Of a stretch of DNA of 64,000 nucleotides, positions 22,047 through 35,687 are shown piece by piece (position 1 is the stretch's first letter; every line of letters begins with the position of its first letter). The translations under genes were made by a program, and so were the position numbers. Source of the stretch: Astropecten irregularis. Taxonomy: Eukaryota; Echinodermata; Asteroidea; Paxillosida; Astropectinidae. The notes under the pieces are model-generated. The model was not told the origin of the DNA and did no database searches. It worked only from the letters and a program-made list of their open reading frames with translations. The stretch lies in assembly GCA_963971285.1 (NCBI GenBank), contig OZ020247.1, positions 16,326,614 to 16,390,613 on the forward strand, written 5' to 3'.

Positions 22047-23144
22047 GATCAGGTTCAAAATATAGGATTAGACTGCGTGCTGCCATATTATAATACACAA
22101 ACAGTGTAGCACGTCATAACGTGATTCATAAAACATGGCAGATTTCGCTAAGCAGGGCGACTTCAGTTTCAAAAATTAAGATCTATGATCTACACTGAAA
22201 ATAAAAAGAAACGTGTAATTTTGTTTTTCCTGAGTTTGCCCCAGAAATGAGCAGGCAGTTTTCAAAGATCAGGTTCAAAATATAGGATTAGACTGCGTGC
22301 TGCCATATTATAATACACAAACAGTGTAGCACGTCATAACGTGATTCATAAAACATGGCAGATTTCGCTAAGCAGGGCGACTTCAGGGTCAAAATTTCAG
22401 ATATATGATCTTCACTGAAAATAAAAAGACACGTGTAATTTTGTTTTTCCTGAGTTTGCCTCAGAAATGAGCAGGCAGCTTTCAAAGATCAGGTTCAAAA
22501 TTTAGGATTAGACTGCGTGCTGCCATATTATAATACACAAACAGTGTAGCACGTCATAACGTGATTCATAAAACATGGCAGATTTCGCTAAGCAGGGCGA
22601 CTTCAGGTTCAAAATGTCAGATATATTATCTTCACTGAAAATAAAAAGACACGTGTAATTGTGTTTTTCCTGAATTTTCCCCAGAAATGAGCAGGCAGTT
22701 TTCAAAGATCGGGTTCAAAATATAGGATTAGACTGCGTGCTGTCATATATAATACACATACAGTGTAGCACGTCATAACGTGATTTGTAAAACATTGGAG
22801 ATTTCGCTAAGCAGGGCGACTTCGGGTTCAAAAATTCAGATATATGATCTACACTGAAAATAAAAAGACACGTGTAATTTTGTTTTTCCTGAATTTTCCC
22901 CAGAAATGAGCAGGCAGTTTTCAAAGATCGTGTTCAAAATATAGGATTAGACTGCGTGCTGCCATATATAATACACATACAGTAAAAACCGGTATTGCAT
23001 GATTTGTAAAACATTACAGATTTCGCTAAGCAGGGCGACTTCAGGGTCAAAAAATCAGATCTATGATCTAGACTGAAAATAAAAAGACACGTGTAATTTT
23101 GTTTTTCCTGAGTTTGCCCCAGAAATGAGCAGGCAGATTTCAAA
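22047..23144. repeat. Five short units A-A-A-B-C/D
   Basis: The first two A units both have the 'aattaagatctatgatct' tail typical of the 429-bp L form. The third (22487) carries 'atgtcagatatattatc', otherwise found in the L units at 15098 and 18358. The last unit joins a C left half to a D right half. Confidence 0.93.
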
Positions 23145-23419
23145 GATCGTGTTCAAAATATAGGATTTGAAAAATCCTCATGCGCTTTAACAATGGTCCC
23201 ATCAGTGACAAAGGGTCAAGCTCCCCGCCTTCGTAATATGGTTTGTACATGGGCTCATTGCTAAAGCGCGTTAGGATTTTTTTTAAGGGGGATGATTTCG
23301 CTACGCAGGGCGACTTCAGTTTCAAAAATTAAGATCTATGATCTACACTGAAAATAAAAAGAAACGTGTAATTTTGTTTTTCCTGAGTTTGCCCCAGAAA
23401 TGAGCAGGCAGTTTTCAAA
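23145..23419. repeat. Truncated long unit (275 bp)
   Basis: It jumps from 'ggtcccat' to 'cagtgacaaagg', losing about 154 bp. Most of the left palindrome arm and the centre are gone, while the outer right arm remains. The unit can no longer fold back. Confidence 0.93.
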
Positions 23420-24296
23420 GATCAGGTTCAAAATATAGGATTAGACTGCGTGCTGCCATATTATAATACACAAACAGTGTAGCACGTCATAACGTGATTC
23501 ATAAAACATGGCAGATTTCTCTAAGCAGGGCGACTTCAGGTTCAAAATTTCAGATATATGATCTTCACTGAAAATAAAAAGACACGTGTAATTTTGTTTC
23601 TCCTGAATTTTCCCCAGAAATGAGCAGGCAGTTTTCAAAGATCGGGTTCAAAATATAGGATTTGACTGCGTGCTGTCATATATAATACACATACAGTGTA
23701 GCACGTCATAACGTGATTTGTAAAACATTGGGGATTTCGCTAAGCAGGGCGACTTCGGGTTCAAAAATTCAGATATATGATCTACACTGAAAATAAAAAG
23801 ACACATGTAATTTTGTTTTTCCTGAATTTTCCCCAGAAATGAGCAGGCAGTTTTCAAAGATCGTGTTCAAAATATAGGATTGGACAGCGCGCTGTCATAT
23901 ATAATACACATAAAGTGTAGCACGTCATAACGTGATTTGTAAAACATTGCATATTTCGCTATGGAGGGCGACTTCAGGTTCAAAAATTCAGATAAATGAT
24001 CTACACTGAAAATAAAAAGACACGTGTAATTTTGTTTTTCCTGAGTTTGCCCCAGAAATGAGCAGGCAGATTTCAAAGATCGTGTTCAAAATATAGGATT
24101 GGACAGCGCGCTGTCATATATAATACACATACAGTGTAGCACGTCATAACGTGATTTGTAAAACATTGCAGATTTCGCTAAGCAGGGCGACTTCAGGTTC
24201 AAAAATTCAGATATATGATCTACACTGAAAATAAAAAGACACGTGTAATTTTGTTTTTCCCGAATTTTCCCCAGAAATGAGCAGGCAGTTTTCAAA

Positions 24297-27200
24297 GATC
24301 GGGTTCAAAATATAGGATTAGACTGCGTGCTGCCATATTATAATACACAAACAGTGTAGCACGTCATAACGTGATTCATAAAACATGGCAGATTTCGCTA
24401 AGCAGGGCGACTTCAGGTTCAAAAATTCAGATATATGATCTTCACTGAAAAAAAAAAGAAACGTGTAATTTTGTTTTTCCTGAGTTTGCCCCAGAAATGA
24501 GCAGGCAGTTTTCAAAGATCAGGTTCAAAATATAGGATAAGACTGCGTGCTGCCATATTATAATACACAAACAGTGTAGCACGTCATAACGTGATTCATA
24601 AAACATGGCAGATTTTCGCTAAGCAGAGCGACTTCAGGTTCAAAAATTCAGATATATGATCTTCACTGAAAATAAAAAGACACGTGTAATTTTGTTTTTC
24701 CTGAATTTTCCCCAGAAATGAGCAGGCAGTTTTCAAAGATCGGGTTCAAAATATAGGATTAGACTGCGTGCTGTCATATATAATACACATACAGTGTAGC
24801 ACGTCATAACGTGATTTGTAAAACATTGGAGATTTCGCTAAGCAGGGCGACTTCGGGTTAAAAAATTCAGATATATGATCTACACTGAAAATAAAAAGAC
24901 ACGTGTAATTTTGTTTTTCCTGAATTTTCCCCAGAAAAGAGCAGGCAGTTTTCAAAGATCGTGTTCAAAATATAGGATTAGACTGCGTGCTGCCATATAT
25001 AATACACATACAGTAAAAACCGGTATTGCATGATTTGTAAAACATTACAGATTTCGCTAAGCAGGGCGACTTCAGGTTCAAAAATTCAGATAAATGATCT
25101 ACACTGAAAATTAAAAGACACGTGTAATTTTGTTTTTCCTGAGTTTGACCCAGAAATGACCAGGCAGATTTCAAAGATCGTGTTCAACTTAGGATTGAAC
25201 AGCGCGCTGTCATATATAATACACATACAGTGTAGCACGTCATAACGTGATTTGTAAAACATTGTATATTTCGCTAAGCAGGGCGACTTCAGGGTCAAAA
25301 AATCAGATCTATGATCTAGACTGAAAATAAAAAGACATGTGTAATTTTGTTTTTCCTGAGTTTGCCCCAGAAATGAGCAGGCAGATTTCAAAGATCGTGT
25401 TCAAAATATAGGATTGGACAGCGCGCTGTCATATATAATAGACATACAGTGTTGCACGTCATAACGTGATTTGTAAAACATTGCAGATTTCGCTAAGCAG
25501 GGCGACTTCAGGTTCAAAAATTCAGATATATGATCTACACTGAAAATAAAAAGACACGTGTAATTTTGTTTTTCCCGAATTTTCCCCAGAAATGAGCAGG
25601 CAGTTTTCAAAGATCGGGTTCAAAATATAGGATTAGACTGCGTGCTGCCATATTATAATACACAAACAGTGTAGCACGTCATAACGTGATTCATAAAACA
25701 TGGCAGATTTCGCTAAGCAGGGCGACTTCAGGTTCAAAAATTCAGATAAATGATCTTCCCTGAAAATAAAAAGACACGTGTAATTTTGTTTTTCCTGAAT
25801 TTTCCCCAGAAATGAGCAGGCAGTTTTCAAAGATCGGGTTCAAAATATAGGATTGAATAGCGCGCTGTCATATATAATACACATACAGTAAAAACCGGTA
25901 TTGCATGATTTGTAAAACATTACAGATTTCGCTAAGCAGGGCGACTTCAGGGTCAAAAATTCAGATAAATGATCTACACTGAAAATAAAAAGACACGTGT
26001 AATTTTGTTTTTCCCGAATTTTCCCCAGAAATGAGCAGGCAGTTTTCAAAGATCGGGTTCAAAATATAGGATTAGACTGCGTGCTGCCATATTATAATAC
26101 ACAAACAGTGTAGCACGTCATAACGTGATTCATAAAACATGGCAGATTTCGCTAAGCAGGGCGACTTCAGGTTCAAAAATTCAGATATATGATCTTCACT
26201 GAAAAAAAAAAGAAACGTGTAATTTTGTTTTTCCTGAGTTTGCCCCAGAAATGAGCAGGCAGTTTTCAAAGATCGGGTTCAAAATATAGGATAAGACTGC
26301 GTGCTGCCATATTATAATACACAAACAGTGTAGCACGTCATAACGTGATTCATAAAACATGGCAGATTTTCGCTAAGCAGGGCGACTTCAGGTTCAAAAA
26401 TTCAGATATATGATCTTCACTGAAAATAAAAAGACACGTGTAATTTTGTTTTTCCTGAATTTTCCCCAGAAATGAGCAGGCAGTTTTCAAAGATCGGGTT
26501 CAAAATATAGGATTAGACTGCGTGCTGTCATATATAATACACATACAGTGTAGCACGTCATAACGTGATTTGTAAAACATTGGAGATTTCGCTAAGCAGG
26601 GCGACTTCGGGTTAAAAAATTCAGATATATGATCTACACTGAAAATAAAAAGACACGTGTAATTTTGTTTTTCCTGAATTTTCCCCAGAAAAGAGCAGGC
26701 AGTTTTCAAAGATCGTGTTCAAAATATAGGATTAGACTGCGTGCTGCCATATATAATACACATACAGTAAAAACCGGTATTGCATGATTTGTAAAACATT
26801 ACAGATTTCGCTAAGCAGGGCGACTTCAGGTTCAAAAATTCAGATAAATGATCTACACTGAAAATAAAAAGACACGTGTAATTTTGTTTTTCCTGAGTTT
26901 GACCCAGAAATGACCAGGCAGATTTCAAAGATCGTGTTCAACTTAGGATTGAACAGCGCGCTGTCATATATAATACACATACAGTGTAGCACGTCATAAC
27001 GTGATTTGTAAAACATTGTATATTTCGCTAAGCAGGGCGACTTCAGGGTCAAAAAATCAGATCTATGATCTAGACTGAAAATAAAAAGACATGTGTAATT
27101 TTGTTTTTCCTGAGTTTGCCCCAGAAATGAGCAGGCAGATTTCAAAGATCGTGTTCAAAATATAGGATTGGACAGCGCGCTGTCATATATAATAGACATA

Positions 27201-27804
27201 CAGTGTTGCACGTCATAACGTGATTTGTAAAACATTGCAGATTTCGCTAAGCAGGGCGACTTCAGGTTCAAAAATTCAGATATATGATCTACACTGAAAA
27301 TAAAAAGACACGTGTAATTTTGTTTTTCCCGAATTTTCCCCAGAAATGAGCAGGCAGTTTTCAAAGATCGGGTTCAAAATATAGGATTAGACTGCGTGCT
27401 GCCATATTATAATACACAAACAGTGTAGCACGTCATAACGTGATTCATAAAACATGGCAGATTTCGCTAAGCAGGGCGACTTCAGGTTCAAAAATTCAGA
27501 TAAATGATCTTCCCTGAAAATAAAAAGACACGTGTAATTTTGTTTTTCCTGAATTTTCCCCAGAAATGAGCAGGCAGTTTTCAAAGATCGGGTTCAAAAT
27601 ATAGGATTGAATAGCGCGCTGTCATATATAATACACATACAGTAAAAACCGGTATTGCATGATTTGTAAAACATTACAGATTTCGCTAAGCAGGGCGACT
27701 TCAGGGTCAAAAAATCAGATCTATGATCTAGACTGAAAATAAAAAGACACGTGTAATTTTGTTTTTCCTGAGTTTGACCCAGAAATGAGCAGGCAGATTT
27801 CAAA
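24297..27804. repeat. Tandem pair of a 1754-bp eight-unit block (24297-26050, 26051-27804)
   Basis: The order is A, A(221), B, C, D(217), E, A, C/D. Shared rare changes include 'gggttaaaaaattc', 'cagaaaagagc' and 'aatagacatacag'. The right half of the last unit differs between copies, C-like in the first and D-like in the second. A third copy lies at 29779-31532. Confidence 0.9.
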
Positions 27805-29778
27805 GATCGGGTTCAAAATATAGGATTTGACTGCGTGCTGTCATATATAATACACATACAGTGTAGCACGTCATAACGTGATTTGTAAAACATTGGGGAT
27901 TTCGCTAAGCAGGGCGACTTCGGGTTCAAAAATTCAGATATATGATCTACACTGAAAATAAAAAGACACATGTAATTTTGTTTTTCCTGAATTTTCCCCA
28001 GAAATGAGCAGGCAGTTTTCAAAGATCGTGTTCAAAATATAGGATTGGACAGCGCGCTGTCATATATAATACACATAAAGTGTAGCACGTCATAACGTGA
28101 TTTGTAAAACATTGCATATTTCGCTATGCAGGGCGACTTCAGGTTCAAAAATTCAGATAAATGATCTACACTGAAAATAAAAAGACACGTGTAATTTTGT
28201 TTTTCCTGAGTTTGCCCCAGAAATGAGCAGGCAGATTTCAAAGATCGTGTTCAAAATATAGGATTGGACAGCGCGCTGTCATATATAATACACATACAGT
28301 GTAGCACGTCATAACGTGATTTGTAAAACATTGCAGATTTCGCTAAGCAGGGCGACTTCAGGTTCAAAAATTCAGATATATGATCTACACTGAAAATAAA
28401 AAGACACGTGTAATTTTGTTTTTCCCGAATTTTCCCCAGAAATGAGCAGGCAGTTTTCAAAGATCGGGTTCAAAATATAGGATTAGACTGCGTGCTGCCA
28501 TATTATAATACACAAACAGTGTAGCACGTCATAACGTGATTCATAAAACATGGCAGATTTCGCTAAGCAGGGCGACTTCAGGTTCAAAAATTCAGATATA
28601 TGATCTTCACTGAAAAAAAAAAGAAACGTGTAATTTTGTTTTTCCTGAGTTTGCCCCAGAAATGAGCAGGCAGTTTTCAAAGATCAGGTTCAAAATATAG
28701 GATAAGACTGCGTGCTGCCATATTATAATACACAAACAGTGTAGCACGTCATAACGTGATTCATAAAACATGGCAGATTTTCGCTAAGCAGAGCGACTTC
28801 AGGTTCAAAAATTCAGATATATGATCTTCACTGAAAATAAAAAGACACGTGTAATTTTGTTTTTCCTGAATTTTCCCCAGAAATGAGCAGGCAGTTTTCA
28901 AAGATCGGGTTCAAAATATAGGATTAGACTGCGTGCTGTCATATATAATACACATACAGTGTAGCACGTCATAACGTGATTTGTAAAACATTGGAGATTT
29001 CGCTAAGCAGGGCGACTTCGGGTTAAAAAATTCAGATATATGATCTACACTGAAAATAAAAAGACACATGTAATTTTGTTTTTCCTGAATTTTCCCCAGA
29101 AATGAGCAGGCAGTTTTCAAAGATCGTGTTCAAAATATAGGATTGGACAGCGTGCTGCCATATATAATACACATACAGTAAAAACCGGTATTGCATGATT
29201 TGTAAAACATTACAGATTTCGCTAAGCAGGGCGACTTCAGGTTCAAAAATTCAGATAAATGATCTTCCCTGAAAATAAAAAGACACGTGTAATTTTGTTT
29301 TTCCTGAATTTTCCCCAGAAATGAGCAGGCAGTTTTCAAAGATCGGGTTCAAAATATAGGATTGAATAGCGCGCTGTCATATATAATACACATACAGTAA
29401 AAACCGGTATTGCATGATTTGTAAAACATTACAGATTTCGCTAAGCAGGGCGACTTCAGGGTCAAAAATTCAGATAAATGATCTACACTGCAAATAAAAA
29501 GACACGTGTAATTTTGTTTTTCCTGAGTTTGCCCCAGAAATGAGCAGGCAGATTTCAAAGATCGTGTTCAAAATATAGGATTGGACAGCGCGCTGTCATA
29601 TATAATACACATACAGTGTAGCACGTCATAACGTGATTTGTAAAACATTGCAGATTTCGCTAAGCAGGGCGACTTCAGGTTCAAAAATTCAGATATATGA
29701 TCTACACTGAAAATAAAAAGACACGTGTAATTTTGTTTTTCCCGAATTTTCCCCAGAAATGAGCAGGCAGTTTTCAAA

Positions 29779-31532
29779 GATCGGGTTCAAAATATAGGAT
29801 TAGACTGCGTGCTGCCATATTATAATACACAAACAGTGTAGCACGTCATAACGTGATTCATAAAACATGGCAGATTTCGCTAAGCAGGGCGACTTCAGGT
29901 TCAAAAATTCAGATATATGATCTTCACTGAAAAAAAAAAGAAACGTGTAATTTTGTTTTTCCTGAGTTTGCCCCAGAAATGAGCAGGCAGTTTTCAAAGA
30001 TCAGGTTCAAAATATAGGATAAGACTGCGTGCTGCCATATTATAATACACAAACAGTGTAGCACGTCATAACGTGATTCATAAAACATGGCAGATTTTCG
30101 CTAAGCAGAGCGACTTCAGGTTCAAAAATTCAGATATATGATCTTCACTGAAAATAAAAAGACACGTGTAATTTTGTTTTTCCTGAATTTTTCCCAGAAA
30201 TGAGCAGGCAGTTTTCAAAGATCGGGTTCAAAATATAGGATTAGACTGCGTGCTGTCATATATAATACACATACAGTGTAGCACGTCATAACGTGATTTG
30301 TAAAACATTGGAGATTTCGCTAAGCAGGGCGACTTCGGGTTAAAAAATTCAGATATATGATCTACACTGAAAATAAAAAGACACGTGTAATTTTGTTTTT
30401 CCTGAATTTTCCCCAGAAAAGAGCAGGCAGTTTTCAAAGATCGTGTTCAAAATATAGGATTAGACTGCGTGCTGCCATATATAATACACATACAGTAAAA
30501 ACCGGTATTGCATGATTTGTAAAACATTACAGATTTCGCTAAGCAGGGCGACTTCAGGTTCAAAAATTCAGATAAATGATCTACACTGAAAATAAAAAGA
30601 CACGTGTAATTTTGTTTTTCCTGAGTTTGACCCAGAAATGACCAGGCAGATTTCAAAGATCGTGTTCAACTTAGGATTGAACAGCGCGCTGTCATATATA
30701 ATACACATACAGTGTAGCACGTCATAACGTGATTTGTAAAACATTGTATATTTCGCTAAGCAGGGCGACTTCAGGGTCAAAAAATCAGATCTATGATCTA
30801 GACTGAAAATAAAAAGACATGTGTAATTTTGTTTTTCCTGAGTTTGCCCCAGAAATGAGCAGGCAGATTTCAAAGATCGTGTTCAAAATATAGGATTGGA
30901 CAGCGCGCTGTCATATATAATAGACATACAGTGTTGCACGTCATAACGTGATTTGTAAAACATTGCAGATTTCGCTAAGCAGGGCGACTTCAGGTTCAAA
31001 AATTCAGATATATGATCTACACTGAAAATAAAAAGACACGTGTAATTTTGTTTTTCCCGAATTTTCCCCAGAAATGAGCAGGCAGTTTTCAAAGATCGGG
31101 TTCAAAATATAGGATTAGACTGCGTGCTGCCATATTATAATACACAAACAGTGTAGCACGTCATAACGTGATTCATAAAACATGGCAGATTTCGCTAAGC
31201 AGGGCGACTTCAGGTTCAAAAATTCAGATAAATGATCTTCCCTGAAAATAAAAAGACACGTGTAATTTTGTTTTTCCTGAATTTTCCCCAGAAATGAGCA
31301 GGCAGTTTTCAAAGATCGGGTTCAAAATATAGGATTGAATAGCGCGCTGTCATATATAATACACATACAGTAAAAACCGGTATTGCATGATTTGTAAAAC
31401 ATTACAGATTTCGCTAAGCAGGGCGACTTCAGGGTCAAAAAATCAGATCTATGATCTAGACTGAAAATAAAAAGACACGTGTAATTTTGTTTTTCCTGAG
31501 TTTGACCCAGAAATGAGCAGGCAGATTTCAAA
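29779..31532. repeat. Third copy of the 1754-bp eight-unit block
   Basis: It matches 26051-27804 at an offset of 3728 bp with the same unit order and rare markers. Between them, 28462-29778 (1317 bp) is a shortened relative lacking two units. Confidence 0.9.
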
Positions 31533-31959
31533 GATCGTGTTCAAAATATAGGATTTGAAAAATCCTCATGCGCTTTAACAATGGTCCCATGCACAAACCT
31601 ATGGACGAAGGTGTGAACTAGACCGAATCTTACTGACTATGACAAACATAATCCAGGACCATTTCATGTCACAACTCATTTTTGTCCACGCAGGCTATAC
31701 GGGCTTGCATATAAGCGTGGCATGAGCCAGTCGTCTGGCATAGTCAGTGACATATGGTCAAGCTCCCCGCCTTCTTAATATGGTTTGTACATGGGCTCAT
31801 TGCTAAAGCGCGTTAGGATTTTTTTAAGGGGATGATTACGCTAGGCAGGGCGACTTCGGTTTCAAAAATTCAGATCTATGATCTACACTGAAAATAAAAA
31901 GACACGTGTAATTTTGTTTTTCCTGAGTTTGCCCCAGAAATGAGCAGGCAGATTCCAAA
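31533..31959. repeat. Long satellite unit, 427-bp form, 'ctatacggg' subgroup
   Basis: It has 'ggctatacgggcttgcatat' where other L units have 'ggctctacgggcttgcctat'. This marker is confined to the seven 427-bp L units between 31.5 and 48.6 kb. The tail 'agattccaaagatcgtgtt' is followed by an F unit. Confidence 0.95.
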
Positions 31960-34900
31960 GATCGTGTTAAAAATATAGGATTTGACCGCGCGCTGCCATA
32001 TATATATAATACACATACAGTGTAGAACGTCATAACATGATATATAAATCATTACAGATTTCGCTAAGCAGGGCGACTTCAGGTTCAAAAATTCAGATAC
32101 ATGATCTACACTGAAAATAAAAAGACACGTGTAATTTTGTTTTTCCTGAATTTTCCCCAGAAATGAGCAGGCAGTTTTCAAAGATCGGGTTCAAAATATA
32201 GGATTAGACTGCGGGCTGCCATATTATAATACACATACAGTGTAGCACGTCATAACGTGATTTGTAAAACATTGGAGATTTCGCTAAGCAGGGCGACTTC
32301 GGGTTCAAAAATTCAGATATATGATCTACACTGAAAATACAAAGACACGTGTAATTTTGTTTTTCCCGAGTTTGCCCCAGAAATGAGCAGGCAGATTTCA
32401 AAGATCGTGTTCAAAATATAGGATTGGACAGCGCGCTGTCATATATAATACACATACAGTGTAGTGTAGCACGTCATAACGTGATTTGTAAAACATTGCA
32501 GATTTCGCTAAGCAGGGCGACTTCAGGTTCAAAAATTCAGATATATGATCTACACTGAAAATAAAAAGACACGTGTAATTTTGTTTTTCCTGAATTTTCC
32601 CCAGAAATGAGCAGGCAGTTTTCAAAGATCGGGTTCAAAATATAGGATTAGACTGCGTGCTGCCATATTATAATACACAAACAGTGTAGCACGTCATAAC
32701 GTGATTTGTAAAACATTGGAGATTTCGCTAAGCAGGGCGACTTCGGGTTCAAAAATTCAGATATATGATCTACACTGAAAATACAAAGACACGTGTAATT
32801 TTGTTTTTCCTGAGTTTGCCCCAGAAATGAGCAGGCAGATTTCAAAGATCGTGTTCAAAATATAGGATTGGACAGCGCGCTGTCATATATAATACACATA
32901 CAGTGTAGCACGTCATAACGTGATTTGTAAAACATTGCAGATTTCGCTAAGCAGGGCGACTTCAGGTTCAAAAATTCAGATATATGATCTACACTGAAAA
33001 TAAAAAGACACGTGTAATTTTGTTTTTCCTGAATTTTCCCCAGAAATGAGCAGGCAGTTTTCAAAGATCGGGTTCAAAATATAGGATTAGACTGCGTGCT
33101 GCCATATTATAATACACAAACAGTGTAGCACGTCATAACGTGATTCATAAAACATGGCAGATTTCGCTAAGCAGGGCGACTTCAGGTTCAAAAATTCAGA
33201 TATATGATCTTCACTGAAAATAAAAAGAAACGTGTAATTTTGTTTTTCCTGAGTTTGCCCAAGAAATGAGCAGGCAGATTTCAAAGATCGTGTTCAAAAT
33301 ATAGGATTGGACAGCGCGCTGTCATATATAATACACATACAGTGTAGCACGTCATAACGTGATTTGGAAAACATTGCAGATTTCGCTAAGCAGGGCGACT
33401 TCAGGTTCAAAAATTCAGATATATGATCTTCACTGAAAATAAAAAGACACGTGTAATTTTGTTTTTCCTGAATTTTCCCCAGAAATGAGCAGGCAGTTTT
33501 CAAAGATCGGGTTCAAAATATAGGATTGAACAGCGCGCTGTCATATATAATACACATACAGTGTAGCACGTCATAACGTGATTTGTAAAACATTGCAGAT
33601 TTCGCTAAGCAGGGCGACTTCAGGGTCAAAAATTCAGATATATGATCTACACTGAAAATAAAAAGACACGTGTAATTTTGTTTTTCCTGAATTTTCCCCA
33701 GAAATGAGCAGGCAGTTTTCAAAGATCGGGTTCAAAATATAGGATTAGACTGCGTGCTGCCATATTATAATACACAAACAGTGTAGCACGTCATAACGTG
33801 ATTCATAAAACATGGCAGATTTCGCTAAGCAGGGCGACTTCAGGTTCAAAAATTCAGATATATGATCTTCACTGAAAATAAAAAGAAACGTGTAATTTTG
33901 TTTTTCCTGAGTTTGCCCCAGAAATGAGCAGGCAGATTTCAAAGATCGTGTTCAAAATATAGGATTGGACAGCGCGCTGTCATATATAATACACATACAG
34001 TGTAGCACGTCATAACGTGATTTGGAAAACATTGCAGATTTCGCTAAGCAGGGCGACTTCAGGTTCAAAAATTCAGATATATGATCTTCACTGAAAATAA
34101 AAAGACACGTGTAATTTTGTTTTTCCTGAATTTTCCCCAGAAATGAGCAGGCAGTTTTCAAAGATCGGGTTCAAAATATAGGATTGAACAGCGCGCTGTC
34201 ATATATAATACACATACAGTGTAGCACGTCATAACGTGATTTGTAAAACATTGTATATTTCGCTAAGCAGGGCGACTTCAGGGTCAAAAAATCAGATCTA
34301 TGATCTACACTGAAAATAAAAAGACACGTGTAATTTTGTTTTTCCTGAGTTTGCCCCAGAAAGGAGCAGGCAGTTTTCAAAGATCGGGTTCAAAATATAG
34401 GATTAGACTGCGTGCTGCCATATTATAATACACAAACAGTGTAGCACGTCATAACGTGATTCATAAAACATGGCAGATTTCGCTAAGCAGGGCGACTTCA
34501 GGTTCAAAAATTCAGATATATGATCTTCACTGAAAATAAAAAGACACGTGTAATTTTGTTTTTCCTGAATTTTCCCCAGAAATGAGCAGGCAGTTTTCAA
34601 AGATCGGGTTCAAAATATAGGATTAGACTGCGTGCTGTCATATATAATACACATACAGTGTAGCACGTCATAACGTGATTTGTAAAACATTGGAGATTTC
34701 GCTAAGCAGGGCGACTTCGGGTTCAAAAATTCAGATATATGATCTACACTGAAAATAAAAAGACACGTGTAATTTTGTTTTTCCTGAATTTTCCCCAGAA
34801 ATGAGCAGGCAGTTTTCAAAGATCGTGTTCAAAATATAGGATTAGACTGCGTGCTGCCATATATAATACACATACAGTAAAAACCGGTATTGCATGATTT

Positions 34901-35258
34901 GTAAAACATTACAGATTTCGCTAAGCAGGGCGACTTCAGGTTCAAAAATTCAGATAAATGATCTACACTGAAAATAAAAAGACACGTGTCATTTTGTTTT
35001 TCCTGAGTTTGACCCAGAAATGAGCAGGCAGATTTCAAAGATCGTGTTCAAAATATAGGATTGAACAGCGCGCTGTCATATATAATACACATACAGTGTA
35101 GCACGTCATTACGTGATTTGTAAAACATTGTATATTTCGCTAAGCAGGGCGACTTCAGGGTCAAAAAATCAGATCTATGATCTAGACTGAAAATAAAAAG
35201 ACACGTGTAATTTTGTTTTTCCTGAGTTTGCCCCAGAAATGAGCAGCCAGATGTCAAA
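31960..35258. repeat. F unit plus fourteen short units
   Basis: F (223 bp) is followed by A/B mosaics, E, A and D units and an A-B-C-D run. The unit at 32403 is 224 bp because 'gtgta' is duplicated ('cagtgtagtgtagcac'). The last unit has the rare tail 'cagatgtcaaag' before the next L unit. Confidence 0.95.
33066..34381. repeat. Tandem 658-bp trimer repeat (33066-33723, 33724-34381)
   Basis: Each copy is A-E-D, of 220, 219 and 219 bp. The E units in both copies share 'atttggaaaacattgcag'. The third units differ (D/E mosaic versus D), so the copies are not fully identical. Confidence 0.85.
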
Positions 35259-35687
35259 GATCGTGTTCAAAATATAGGATTTGAAAAATCCTCATGCGCT
35301 TTAACAATGGTCCCATGCACAAACCTATGGACGAAGGTGTGAACTAGACCGAATCTTACTGACTATGACAAACATAATCCAGGACCATTTCATGTCACAA
35401 CTCATTTTTGTCCACGCAGGCTCTACGGGCTTGCCTATAAGCGTGGCATGAGCCAGTCGTCTGACATAGTCAGTGACAAAGGGTCAAGCTCCCCGCCTTC
35501 GTAATATGGTTTGTACATGGGCTCATTGCTAAAGCGCGTTAGGATTTTTTTTAAGGGGGATGATTTCGCTACGCAGGGCGACTTCAGTTTCAAAAATTAA
35601 GATCTATGATCTACACTGAAAATAAAAAGAAACGTGTAATTTTGTTTTTCCTGAGTTTGCCCCAGAAATGAGCAGGCAGTTTTCAAA
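35259..35687. repeat. Long satellite unit, 429-bp form
   Basis: It has 'gacaaagggtc' and 'gctacgcagg', and is followed by 'gatcaggttc'. It is the only 429-bp form between 22 and 52 kb. Confidence 0.95.

Larger units (their letters stand above)
23420..31532. repeat. Thirty-seven short units without any long unit
   Basis: This is the longest L-free run in the window. Unit lengths are 217, 219, 220 and 221 bp. The 221-bp A units (24517, 26271, 28682, 29999) have 'ataggataagactg' and an extra T in 'gattttcgctaag'. The 217-bp D units (25176, 26930, 30658) read 'ttcaacttagg', a marker that reappears at 57289 and 61727. Confidence 0.95.
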
